Shown here in pieces: positions 43,455-54,734 of a stretch of 64,000 nucleotides of DNA. Below the pieces are notes generated by a model. The model was not told the DNA's origin. It made no database searches and saw nothing but the letters and a program-made list of their open reading frames with translations. Source of the DNA: Hofstenia miamia (Eukaryota > Xenacoelomorpha > Acoela). The DNA lies in assembly GCA_004352715.1 (NCBI GenBank), contig SCFE01000046.1:614654-678653 (forward strand). The letters are read 5' to 3'. A program made the position numbers and the translations under genes. The first letter of the stretch is position 1, and every line of letters starts with the position of its first letter.

Positions 43455-45715
43455 ATATCACATGATGGTAACGAACACGTTACCTCGTCACCAGCCTTGA
43501 TGATTAACACCTTGAGAACTGCTACTTCATAGTCACATCTTAGTGACTGGTATGTACCAACTGGTGACATTTGAAATTTTGTATATATGCTTACTATAAC
43601 ACGCACTTTTTAATAAAGCATTGGGTTTGCGACTCCAACAGACAAACAATCATTTCAAAGTCTGCTTGGAATGACAAATTATTTATTAGAATTCATTCTG
43701 AATTATACAGCACTTACAACCCCGCTAAGATATATACTGAAAAAGAATTCCCCATTTGTATGGGATCAACAACTGCTCTAGATCACTTAATCCACAACTT
43801 AACATCAGATCTGGTAGTGAGACACTTTGAAAACAAGTTCCCTGTTACCATTCAAGCAGATGCCTCGAAGTCAGCAATTGGAGCATGCTTATTCAAGAGA
43901 CCAAACCTGTAGCATATGCAGCAAGATCGATGACAAATACTGAAGAGAACTATGCACAAAGTGAAAAAGAACTATTAGCAATTACATATGCGTGTACCCA
44001 TTTTCACCAATACACTTATGGAAGAAAAATAATTGTAGAATCTGATCACAAACAGCTTGAAAGTTTGCAGCGTAAACCTTTGTCAACCTGCCCCCCTCGA
44101 GTTCAACGTCTTTTTATCATTTTGCAGAAATATCCTTGATTGGAAATACAGTACAAACCTGGAAAGCTGTTGTTCCTAGCGGATACATTATCAAGACTTA
44201 ACTTGCCACAAAAATCCACAAGTGAATTGGAAAAAAAATTGCAAATGACAGTTCATTATCAACTCCAGAGCAACTAAACTTATCGCTTATTCACAAGGAA
44301 CTTTTAAAACACCCAGAAATGAACGAGCTCCTCAAATTCATACTAACAAAATGGCCTGAAAGAAGGCTTCTTAAGTCCTGTGTACTAAAAAATTTAGAGA
44401 AAATTAAACATGAGCTACACGTCAATTTTACAGTATTTATCCCAACTACCCTTCGAAATCAGATGATGAAAATAGTGCATGGAGCCCACATGGGGATCAT
44501 AAAGACAAAGAAATTGGCACGACAATTCTTATTCTGGCCACGAAAGACATTGAAAATTTTATAGGAAAATGTCAAAGCTGTAGAATGTACCACGCCAGGC
44601 AACAAAAAGAGCCCATAATCTACCATGAGAGACCCCGACTCCCGTTTTTCAAAATTGGTCTAGACATCGCCGAAATTGCAAGCAAGAAATTTTTAATATG
44701 GGTGGATTACTACTCAAAATCCATACAGTGCTGTCAACTAAACGGAAAATATAGGCAATCGGTAATAGAAAAGATAAGGGATATTTGTTCAGTCCATGGA
44801 ATCCCTCAAGAAATTGTAGCAGATAATAACCCTTTTACTTCTGCAGATTTTAAAGTATTTGGAGATAGATTAGGTATAATCCTACACCATAGCAGCCCTA
44901 GATATCCTTAGACCAATGGAATGGCTGAAAGAGCATTGAAAACGGTTAAAAATATCTATAAGAAAAGCAATGAATAGAGAATGGCGATTGTGGACTACAA
45001 TAACACGCCGTTGTTCTTCTGTGAATATTCTCCGTCCCAATTACTGTATAGCCGTCGCTTACGGTCCAATGCATTGATGACAAAGGCCTTGCTGAAGCCA
45101 AAAACTATTTCATAACAAGAATTTATAAAGATAGAAAACAAATACAAGTAATTACAAAATAAATTCTACAATAGAAAATCACGGACGTTAGACGAGCTAA
45201 ACCCTGAGATGATAGTCCGTGTGGTATCTCTAGGGAAATCCATTGGAACAGTTGTAAAGAAAGCGAATACACCGAGGTCATATGTCATAAATATAAACGG
45301 CCACATCATTAGAAGAAATCGGCGACACTTGATCTCCTTGGGAAGGTCTTCTAAACCAGTTAAATTAACCAGCATTCTCAAAGATTATAATGATTTCTTT
45401 GAAACGAAGAGAAGAAATGATAGCAGCAATAACCTGTCAAGAAATGCCAGGAAATTAATCTATTGGAAATCAAAGACCACAGAGAAATAGAAGGCCTCCG
45501 CAAATATATGGATGCGTAATCAACTCTTACAGTTCCATTGTCTTGAATAAGGAAGTAAGAAGGGAGAATGTCACATGATGGTAACGAGCACGCTTAGCTC
45601 TATCCGTACCAACTAGTGACATTTGTAATTTTGTGTATATGCTTACTGTAACACGGTTTTTTGAATAAATCATTTTACTTAGCTATTGTTCTAATCATAC
45701 ATTTACAACGCCAGT
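43455..45715 (+). mobile_element. Ty3/Gypsy LTR retrotransposon, internally deleted
   Basis: Two related terminal regions, TATCACATGATGGTAACGA (43456) and TGTCACATGATGGTAACGA (45569), each followed by GACATTTG, ATATGCTTACT and AATAAA. The right one is shorter by about 60 bp. A polypurine tract (AAGAAGGGAGAA) sits directly before the right LTR. Between them is pol only from the end of RT onward: gag, protease and most of RT are missing, so the element is about 2.2 kb instead of 5 kb or more. Confidence 0.85.
43640..45490 (+). pseudogene. Gypsy pol remnant: RNase H and integrase
   Basis: Order: RT-RNase H connection (NLTSDLVVRHFENKFPVTIQ), RNase H (QADASKSAIGACLF, then after a frameshift KPVAYAARSMTNTEENYAQS and SDHKQLESL), a spacer with LADTLSRL, and integrase zinc-binding region (VHGAHMGIIKTKKLARQFLF with KCQSCRMYH). 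The integrase core follows (GLDIAE, then FLIWVDYYSKSI, HGIPQEIVADNNPF; the Glu block GMAER survives out of frame), then a C-terminal region to 45490. Frame breaks near 43900, 44140, 44560, 44910 and 44950. The catalytic Asp positions are visible but the gene is dead. Confidence 0.88.
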
Positions 45716-45722
45716 ACAATAA

Positions 45723-45730
45723 ATATATAT

Positions 45731-45774
<44 letters not shown>

Positions 45775-45825
45775 NNNNNNNNNNNNNNNNNNNNNNNNNN
45801 NNNNNNNNNNNNNNNNNNNNNNNNN

Positions 45826-45856
<31 letters not shown>
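45723..45856. repeat. (TA)n microsatellite around a 51-N gap
   Basis: TA runs both sides of 45775-45825. Confidence 0.9.
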
Positions 45857-45859
<3 letters not shown>

Positions 45860-46024
45860 TAATGAGAAATATTTATATCCCCTATGTATTAGTGAGGAGG
45901 CGGAGGAGACCCTCATATAGAAAAGAACTCATGAATTTTCCTGATTGTAAATTACATTATTAATATCACTTCCCTACAAAAGAAAAATATTATCGTTGCA
46001 TATATTTTGAAATTATTGTTACTA

Positions 46025-46412
46025 TTTTTTGTGGTTTTGAAGCTCGCTTTGATTTAACAAAAATAGGATTATGCAGCTATTTGACAATGCTAGAAACGAT
46101 TAAGTTAGGATTCATTGACAGACAGGTTGCTGCCAATTATCCTGAACGCAGCAGTGGTGATCTACAATTGCAACTAAGAATGCTATTCCTAATAAAAATT
46201 ATGCTTGTGTACACGTTCTCGTCGATTGAAGCTAAATTCAGTTTCTCTCCACTGAGAAGAGAAGTCTCAAGACTTGATTGCGCTGCTCTATTGGACAAAA
46301 GTGGCTGAATATGTCGGCCTTTGTCCAGTCCACCGCGATACACTGGATAACTTGACCATAAATAATCTTGCCAAGGTTTATGTTTCGAAGTATAACATTA
46401 GAATTTCTTGAT
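46025..46412 (+). pseudogene. hAT transposase C-terminal remnant
   Basis: One frame reads FEARFDLTKIGLCSYLTMLE, then ANYPERSSGDLQLQLRMLF, then YTFSSIEAKFSFSPLRR, a degraded version of the hAT dimerisation text (SSAxAERSFSALRR). After a frameshift it ends VHRDTLDNLTINNLAKVYVS, the usual tail. About 130 residues; no terminal repeats assigned. Confidence 0.65.
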
Positions 46413-47746
46413 AGTTTTTAACGTTGTTAATCAATCCACTTTACTGTATTTATATGTTAAAGTCAACTTTAGAAATATATCCATACTTCAATATTTTTTA
46501 TATAATAATAAGGATTGTTTTTAGAAGCAAAGTGCTTCTTTTGTATGATGAACAGAGGTTGTCAAAATGGAAAATATTCAGGCATACTGATACTTTCTAC
46601 AAAATCTAATTTGCATTAAATTTTTTTTGGAGAGATTTGGTAGTCTAATAACCCCCCCACAAATCAAAAAGTTGTAAAAAATTTAACATTTTTTTGCCAA
46701 AAAACCAAAGCATTGTTGCGAACTTTGAATACATTAATGAAAAATTATTTTTTATTTATTTGCGATTTTGAACAAACCTGCATTGAATCAGGATTTGCAA
46801 AACAAAGCAAGCGAATTCTTGAAATATTTAGTTAGTAAATTTATTGAAAATTGAAATATTTTAAATAGCCTGCCTTTTGTTCGTCGAAAATCCTAAGATT
46901 GAAAATGAAAAGCCAGCAATGAATTATAAATTTTGAATTGCACTAGACAGTTTCATTAATATTTTCTAATTTATGACATCTTAGGTTCTTTCAAAACATT
47001 GAAATTGCGGTTATTGTTAAGACATAATTGACGTAAAAACAATTGATTTCCAATTTATATACTGATGCATAATGTTTTAAATTAAATTTTGAATTGCTCC
47101 TCTCAATACAATAATGCTTTGTTATAAAATGTATTAAGAAAATTTATAACTACAATATAATAGTGGAATACATTGCAACCATTTTAAGGAGATGAAATGC
47201 ATAGGGTGGAAATTTAGAAGTAAAAATATTTTTAGCGAGAAGATGGTTTGTTCTCAATAATGAATAATAAAAAAATTTATTCACTGTGAACAATAAGCAA
47301 TGAACTAATAATTAGTAATTTTATATAATACCAAAATCTCCCCAGATTTCAATAATACTCAATAAGCTTTAAATAAACTCAAGCTATTATTATAATCAGC
47401 AAAGATGAAGTTTATAATAATCTTACGACAATTTTGCAATTTTGGATTTCTTTTCAAAATTTAGTATTCTTTCGATTGTCCAAAAGTACAATAATACTCA
47501 AAAGATTTGATAAAGTGCATGTCATTAAAAATGAAAATTTCTTAGTAAATTCTATTTAGTGGATAGGTCTGCACGGAACACTTTTCTAGTTTTATTTATT
47601 TTTACCAAAAAATAAAGCATACATTTTTTGGAATAGACACGGCAATAATCACAACATTGTGAACCAATCAAAAGCATTCTAATGATTTTAACTCCTAGTA
47701 GAATTTAATTCTTGGTAAATTATATTCTTTAGTAATGCGCTTTCTT
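46413..47746. other. Intergenic, nothing recognised
   Basis: A+T-rich; no gene or repeat boundary seen. Confidence 0.5.
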
Positions 47747-47754
47747 GATGTAGC

Positions 47755-47982
47755 CAGGGGCGTACGCAGGTGGACATATTCGTTATTACCCATTGCGGGG
47801 CAAAGCACGCGAAAACCTTTTTGAAAATATTGAGAAAATAGACCCTAAAAACCGCATTTCACGATCCTAGATTTTAAATTTTTCAATATTTTATGAAAAT
47901 TTTGTTGATTTATTAAGTCAAAATCAAATTTGAAAACATGACGGGGGGAGGGGGAATACATGTCCCCCTCCGTACGCCACTG
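47755..47982. mobile_element. hAT-type MITE with 8-bp target duplication
   Basis: Left end CAGGGGCGTACGCAGGTGG and right end (minus strand) CAGTGGCGTACGGAGGGGG form a terminal inverted repeat. The flanks are GATGTAGC (47747-47754) and GATGCAGC (47983-47990), 7 of 8 identical. CAGGGGCG-type ends plus an 8-bp duplication are hAT hallmarks. 228 bp, non-coding. Confidence 0.88.
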
Positions 47983-47990
47983 GATGCAGC

Positions 47991-49129
47991 CCATATCAAA
48001 ATTCGCCACACCTACGATCTTGGTGGTAATCGATAATACTATTTTGCTTTACATGTATATATTGATTTGATAATAGAATTCTTTAAATTTCAAAAACTTA
48101 ATTATCAAGCGTAACTAAGACATGTAAAAAAACCAAAACCAAATTTAAGCATTTAAGACCAACTAATACATGCAAGGCTTCCGAAAATAACAAATTACAA
48201 TTACAAAGAAATTTTGTTTTTAGATTTTCATTTAAAATATGTTCCCATTGACAGTAGGCATATGCAGCTTTTGAAATGTTCAAAATTAGAATATTCATTG
48301 AGAAGGAGTTCTCAACAACTACAAACAATGACACCAAACATATTTTAATCCCATAACCCACTGTGAATGATCTACGAAACAAAAATACAATGACGCGTAT
48401 TGACCTACGATGTGAAAAAACAATGCATGCATATGCATGTATTTTACTGTAAGACAATCTACTAGAAGTGAAATTTTGTTGTCCTGCAAAAATTCACTTA
48501 TAGATTAGGAAGATTTTCTTGTTATTCCTCTGTGAATGTATATTTGCTTTTCTATGTATAGGCTATTGGACCCATTACAAGCTCACCATTGAACCACCGT
48601 GAAACAGCACATTTGCAACTTATTGCGCTCATTGATCATTAGCAACGTTGATGCTTTAAGTTACATATGAAATTCACTGCATGCACAAGATATACAGTAA
48701 GTTACCTAACCTAATTTTGCCCGTATATTAGTAATAGAGCTCGTTTTTACAGTCAATCTTTGTTGAATTGATCTTTTACTAATGAAAAAACGAATATGTA
48801 TATTTTATGTAGTTCTAAGAGCTTTTCAACCATGTGGATGTGTCTTCAGCAAGACTATTGAATTGAGATCTATAACACTTGGATTTTTCAAAGTGAAATT
48901 GCTGATTTGAAGCAATATAAAGTCATTTCTATATAAACAAAACCTAAGTGTCCTTAAGTAATAAAATGCGAAGTAGTTACATAAAAACCAATGAGATGCC
49001 AAAAACTTTGAATGAGGCTAATGTTGAATACTTGAAAAATACAATTATCAATTTACATATTGCTTTTAAATTGTATTCATGCTTCTTTTTCTGAATCTTT
49101 TAAATTCCCAGATAGTTTAAAAATGTAGA
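47991..49129. other. Intergenic, nothing recognised
   Basis: A 119-codon minus-strand frame (48098-48457) was inspected and matches no family. Codon and residue pattern look like chance in A+T-rich DNA. Confidence 0.45.
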
Positions 49130-49388
49130 CTAAAGTAGCCACTGTTTATGGTCCCCAACTTTGATTATTGTAGATTAAGGATAGAATTACAATAAGTAGG
49201 AATCATTGTACCCTTTTCCATCATTTCTATTGCCGTGTTGTACCGCCATAATTGCAATCAATAAATTTCGGAAGTCAAAAACAGAATTATTCAACCGGAT
49301 TTCAATTTCAANCCAGCCACTGCAGCTTAGCCTTATTTAACGGACCGGTTTTAACCTGACCGAATTTACCGGACCGGATCCAGCACTA
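49130..49388 (-). mobile_element. hAT-like repeat family TAGTGCTGG, copy 3
   Basis: Ends CCGGACCGGATCCAGCACTA at 49388, the complement of the copy 1 start and its closest match. Internal TGTAGATTA, GAATTACAA and CAATCAATA blocks align with copy 2. Interrupted by a single N at 49312. Confidence 0.65.
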
Positions 49389-49839
49389 GTTATTATTCTA
49401 ATCTCACGTTTCAACAGATCCCATATTTTCAAAGAATTCGATTTAATTTTTGCTAACATTTTTGCATCCGTAAATATTTAATGAAGAGCCCAAATCGTTA
49501 TGTCCTAAGAAATTTAAGGCTCACTACGCTTAAAAAGACTCGTTAATGGATAATCTATTCAAATTAGTTTGCAACACACTTTGGAATGCTTGCAAACAAT
49601 CAACAGTTGCTAAAATAATACAATTTCTAAAATTTATGTGAAGCGACATCTAGTGGTCAATGAAGTTATAGATAATAATGTACTAAATATTCCTTTAGAT
49701 TCTAGAATAAGGTTGATGCGTAGCGTAAAAAACATAAGACATTAAAAAATTTAAATGATGGTGGCCACATCAAAAACATGCGAATGCGAAACAAAATGTA
49801 TTAAATATATTTGTAGAAAGATCACTAATTTTTAGACAA
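49389..49839. other. Intergenic, nothing recognised
   Basis: A+T-rich flank between two hAT-derived pieces. Confidence 0.5.
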
Positions 49840-50390
49840 AATTTAAAAAAATCTTGGCAATAACGAAATTCTTGGGCTCACTTCGATCTTGCCTTTGTTA
49901 AGCTCTACAATATATCTGGATCGTATGTCTGAGCAGTGAGAACCCATAAGAGAAAAAACTTTTTCATAAAATGCACTTGTATCTGGAATGCAAAAAAATT
50001 TGTGACATGATTATATAATGCATATATTTTGGAGTGTGTTTGAACAATGTCCAATGCTATATTTCCATTTAACTGGAAAATTGAATTGGTTATCAATTCT
50101 ACCGGCAAAAAATTCCACGAGACAACTGTTCATACAAATGATCAATACTTCCGCAGAAACTTTAAGCATGTTAAATGTCATTATTTTTGGAAAACAAGGT
50201 TTCATAAGAAATGAACCAATTTTAAACTAAAAGAATTAAAAAAATCACCTTTAATGTATGTGCAACTTGCTGTACGGCAGCTTTTTGTAATCAGTTTCTT
50301 CGATACAAAAATATTGGAGAGGTCTGTGCGTGTCAAATTGATTAAGAAGCTGAGCATACTGTAAACGTACGCGTATATATGTACAGAGTT
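49840..50390 (-). pseudogene. hAT transposase remnant (second lineage)
   Basis: Minus strand in two frames: EVLIICMNSCLVEFFAGRID and KWKYSIGHCSNTLQNICII, then after a stop IPDTSAFYEKVFSLMGSHCS and DIRSRYIVELNKGKIEV. The SAFxERVFSLM...W.D.RxR...VELVKAE pattern is the dimerisation end of SCAND3/ZBED-like hAT proteins. The aromatic and Glu residues are partly changed. A TAGGGTGAC-type terminus lies about 480 bp upstream (50868). Confidence 0.6.
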
Positions 50391-50805
50391 CATGATTTAT
50401 GTACTTGGACTTTCTAATGATAAATTATTTGTCTTCTTGTGATCTATGTTTTCGCTATACGAGCAACTGAAAATATATACGTATGTTACAACTTACTAAT
50501 CAATTTCTATATCATATTATTTTCACGGATCATTCAATATTATCAGTGCCATTTAACATCAATATCCAATAACTATTTGATCTGAGGAAAATGAAATGTG
50601 TTTCGAAATCAAGTGAAAAATAAAAGAATTAAAATACTAAATTTTATAATATTTAAACAATATTTAAAATTGATTGTTGTAGTTAATTCGGTTTCCAGTG
50701 CACTAGACATGTATTTGATTGCTTAATTTCTTTATTCATTTTTTCGTTTTAGTTTTAGATGAAAAACACCACACTTAGGGGAGATCCTCTTTAAAATCGG
50801 GACAC

Positions 50806-50868
50806 GGGAAACTTGCATTTAATGTGCAAATGTCCCGAATAATGCGGGATGGCTAGTCACCCTACAGT
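50806..50868 (-). mobile_element. Transposon terminus, TAGGGTGAC type
   Basis: On the minus strand it begins TAGGGTGACTAGCCATCCCG, followed by CATTATTCGGGACATTTGCA, with a second CGGGACA/TGTCCCG set. This looks like a DNA transposon end (hAT-like wording) and may be the 5' end of the element whose coding remnant is at 49840-50390. The other end was not found. Confidence 0.4.
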
Positions 50869-51135
50869 CATAACTATAAGTGGTGCTAAAAAGCTCTCAC
50901 CAGAAACTTCTAGTTTTATTAAAGAAGACATCAAAAATAGGGCCTAATGTTCATCAAGAATATCTAACTAAGTGCTTTAAATGTTTCTTGCAAAAATCCC
51001 ATCATTGGAATTATAAACCTTGTTTTAAAAATTGTTCTCTACACTTTTCTTGACAATGTTTGGAGAAATATCAGCTTCTGAATAATCCAATATTTTTCTT
51101 ACTCTATCTTAAAATAATAATACAATAATACTCAT

Positions 51136-51138
<3 letters not shown>

Positions 51139-51183
<45 letters not shown>
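51139..51183. repeat. (TAA)n microsatellite
   Basis: About 15 TAA/AAT units running into the 812-N gap that precedes the R4/Dong-like element. Confidence 0.95.
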
Positions 51184-51996
51184 NNNNNNNNNNNNNNNNN
51201 NNNNNNNNNNNNNNNNNNNNNNNNNNNNNNNNNNNNNNNNNNNNNNNNNNNNNNNNNNNNNNNNNNNNNNNNNNNNNNNNNNNNNNNNNNNNNNNNNNNN
51301 NNNNNNNNNNNNNNNNNNNNNNNNNNNNNNNNNNNNNNNNNNNNNNNNNNNNNNNNNNNNNNNNNNNNNNNNNNNNNNNNNNNNNNNNNNNNNNNNNNNN
51401 NNNNNNNNNNNNNNNNNNNNNNNNNNNNNNNNNNNNNNNNNNNNNNNNNNNNNNNNNNNNNNNNNNNNNNNNNNNNNNNNNNNNNNNNNNNNNNNNNNNN
51501 NNNNNNNNNNNNNNNNNNNNNNNNNNNNNNNNNNNNNNNNNNNNNNNNNNNNNNNNNNNNNNNNNNNNNNNNNNNNNNNNNNNNNNNNNNNNNNNNNNNN
51601 NNNNNNNNNNNNNNNNNNNNNNNNNNNNNNNNNNNNNNNNNNNNNNNNNNNNNNNNNNNNNNNNNNNNNNNNNNNNNNNNNNNNNNNNNNNNNNNNNNNN
51701 NNNNNNNNNNNNNNNNNNNNNNNNNNNNNNNNNNNNNNNNNNNNNNNNNNNNNNNNNNNNNNNNNNNNNNNNNNNNNNNNNNNNNNNNNNNNNNNNNNNN
51801 NNNNNNNNNNNNNNNNNNNNNNNNNNNNNNNNNNNNNNNNNNNNNNNNNNNNNNNNNNNNNNNNNNNNNNNNNNNNNNNNNNNNNNNNNNNNNNNNNNNN
51901 NNNNNNNNNNNNNNNNNNNNNNNNNNNNNNNNNNNNNNNNNNNNNNNNNNNNNNNNNNNNNNNNNNNNNNNNNNNNNNNNNNNNNNNNNNNNNNNG

Positions 51997-54690
51997 AAGA
52001 AAAGGCAACAAGAAGATAAGGGAGACAGAAAGCCAGCATGGGAAAGAAGAATTGAGAATAAAGTGGCAAAGATTAGGCAGCAAATAGGGAAGATCAGGAC
52101 AAGTAAGGCGGTGCAGGACAGGTGCAGGGTAGGTAAAGGGAAGACAATGGAAACTGCAAGAGAAGAGCTAAAGCAGAGATTAGTTGCAGAAGCTGAGAAA
52201 CTAAGAAAATATAGGGCAAGAGCAAAGCAAGCAAGAGACAACATGAAGTTTGAGGCCCAAGAAGGACGATTCTACAAAGAACTAGATGCAGGAGAAAAGG
52301 CTACAGCTAGAGCAGGCAAGAATGCAGTAAGGTTCTGGGAGAATATATGGGGAAGTGCAGGACCAGAGATAGAGAGTGTGCAGATGCAGAAGGAAGGCAG
52401 GCAAGAAGAAGAAGTACTCGCAACTGCAAAGCTGAAGGAGGCTCTAAAGAAGATGAAGAATTTCAAGGCGCCAGGCAGAGATGAAGTACATGGATATTGG
52501 CTAAAGAAATTCACAAGTGTTCATGAGAGACTAGCAGTAGCATTGGAGGAGTGTGTGGTGAGTGGGTGTCCAGAGTGGATGGTAGTGGGAAGGACATTTC
52601 TCATACAGAAGGACACAAAGAAAGGTAGTGAGGCAAGCAACTTCAGGCCAATAACATGTCTGCCAGCAACGTGAAAATTGCTAACTTCAGTGATTTCAAG
52701 TAGGCTGGCATGTTACTTAGAACAGAATAGGTTGATACCAGAGGAGCAGAAGGGATGCAGGACGAAGACAAGAGGATGCAAAGATCAGTTGTTGATAGAC
52801 CAGGCAGTGGTGGAGAATTGTAGAAGAAGGAAGACAAACTTGGCAATGGCATGGATAGACTACAGGAAGGCATATGACAGCATATCACATAAGTGGGTAT
52901 TGAAGACGCTAGAGGCTAATGGAGTTTCGCAGAAATGGGTTGAGTTTCTAGAGAGAGAGATGGGAAAGTGGCAGACTGAGATAGATGGGCATAGGTTGAG
53001 GTTTAGACGGGGTATATTCCAGGGAGACAGCTTAGCGCCACTACTGTTTGTAGTTAGCTTAATACCTATCACAGAAAAGTTAAAGGAGACAGGCATAGGG
53101 TATAAGATGGAGAAGAATGGTAGAGCAGTGAGTCACCTGTGGTACATGGACGACCTGAAGATGTACGCTAGTTCAAGGAAGATGTTGCAGAAGCAAGTGG
53201 AGACATTGGAGAAGGCAAGCAGAGATTCAGGGTTGGAGTTTGGATTAGGAAAGTGTGCAGCAGTGACAATGACTAGAGGCAAGTGTGTGGATGGGGAGGG
53301 CTTGAGGACAAGCAGTGGGGATAAGATTGAGGAAGTTAAAGAGGGGTACAAGTACTTAGGTGTGATAGAGAAAGACAGAACAGATCACGAGGAAATGAAG
53401 ATGAGGCTAAGGAAAGAATACAAGAGGAGAGTAAGGAAGGTACTACAGAAGTCAGCATTGAATGGGCAGAATAGTATAAAAGCAATTAATACATGGGCGA
53501 TACCAGTGTTGAGATATTCGGCAGGAATAGTTAGATGGAACAAGAATGAACCTAGGGAGTTAGACAGAGAGACAAATCCAGTGTTGAGATATTCGGCAGG
53601 AATAGTTAGATGGAACAAGAATGAACCTAGGGAGTTAGACAGAGAGACAAATAAGGTACTAGCAGCAGAGAGGGCTTTCAACTTAAATGGAGATGTGGAT
53701 AGGTTGTACATGGCAAGGCATAAAGGAGGGACAGGACTGCTAAGTGTGGAGGAAACATTAGAAGCAGAAGCACTAGGACTAAAGGAGTATGTAGAAGCAC
53801 AACCTAGAGGGTCAATACTGGAGGTCACTAAGGAGTTAAGGAAGATAAGAACTGACAGGGAAGGAAGGAAGATATACCAGAGTAGGATGGAATCAGAGAG
53901 ACAAACAAGGTATAGGCAGAAAGCAATGCATGGAGAATATTGGAGGAACACAGAAAAGTGTGACAGAGAAGAGAGCAACAAGTGGTTAAAGAAGGCAGGA
54001 CTGAAGAGAGAAACAGAAGCACTGATAATGGCAGCACAGGAGCAAGCAATAAGAACAAACTGGGTGAAGAAGCATATAGACAGAAGAGTAGAAGTAAGTG
54101 ATAAGTGTAGGCTATGTAAGAAAGAGGCGGAGACAGTAGATCATCTGATAGCAGGATGTGAGAAGTTGGCACAGAATGAGTATAAGTTCAGGCATGACAA
54201 GGTGGGAAGAATGGTACACTGGAGTTTGAGCAGGCAGCATGGGTTAGAAGCAGGAGACAAGTGGTATGAGCACAAGCCACAGGGCGTCATAGAAAATGAG
54301 AAGGTTAAGATACTGTGGGATTTCAACATACAGACGAGCAAAGTGATAGAAGCACGGAGGCCAGACATAGTAGTGGTAGACAAAGAGAAAAGATTAGGAA
54401 CAGTGATAGACATAGCAGTACCAAAGGACAGGAATGTAGAAAGCAAGGAGAGAGAGAAGATAGACAAGTATAGAGAGTTGGCAGAGGAAATAGAAAGGCT
54501 GTGGAAGTTAAAGAAAGTTGAAGTAGTCCCGGTAGTAGTAGGAGCACTAGGAGCAGTGAGCAAGAAGCCTAAGACATACTTGGAGGAGTTAGGAGTACCA
54601 AAGTGGGGAGGAGCAGTAGCACAGAAGGCAGCATTGTTAGGAACAGCTAGAGTCCTGAGGAAAGTTCTCAGACTCCCTGGGAACTGGTGA
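51997..54690 (+). pseudogene. R4/Dong-like RT plus restriction-like endonuclease ORF (one TGA)
   Basis: Open from the gap edge except for one TGA (52672-52674), so 897 codons remain. Domains: coiled/basic N-terminal part; KAPGRDEVHGYWLKKF (about 52470); FRPITCLPAT (RT 2); [14 protein letters not shown] (motif A, about 52853); [15 protein letters not shown] (motif B); [10 protein letters not shown] (motif C, 53140-53170; YMDD as in R4/Dong rather than YADD); [15 protein letters not shown]. Then a CCHC knuckle, [18 protein letters not shown] (54109-54162), and the endonuclease [11 protein letters not shown]...VIDIAVP (54355-54420) with KYRELAEEI. The TGA sits where relatives have an aromatic residue (TGG to TGA likely). 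An exact in-frame 75-bp tandem duplication (53503-53652) repeats 25 residues in the thumb. Everything else looks intact, so it is recent. Confidence 0.88.
53503..53652 (+). repeat. Exact 75-bp tandem duplication inside the RT ORF
   Basis: 53503-53577 and 53578-53652 are identical and in frame, doubling [20 protein letters not shown] plus five residues. Relatives need only one copy of this thumb segment. Confidence 0.95.
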
Positions 54691-54734
54691 GTTCCCCGAG
54701 CTGAGAGGGATACCAGCATTAAGCTGTGAGAAGT

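Noticed and set aside
48098-48457. 119-codon minus-strand frame
   Set aside because: No recognised motif in any frame; Cys/Phe/Leu-rich text typical of chance frames in A+T-rich DNA.
51104-52244. Long minus-strand frames across the 812-N gap and through the start of the R4/Dong ORF
   Set aside because: Gap translation plus antisense of an A/G-rich coding strand, which removes stops from the complement.
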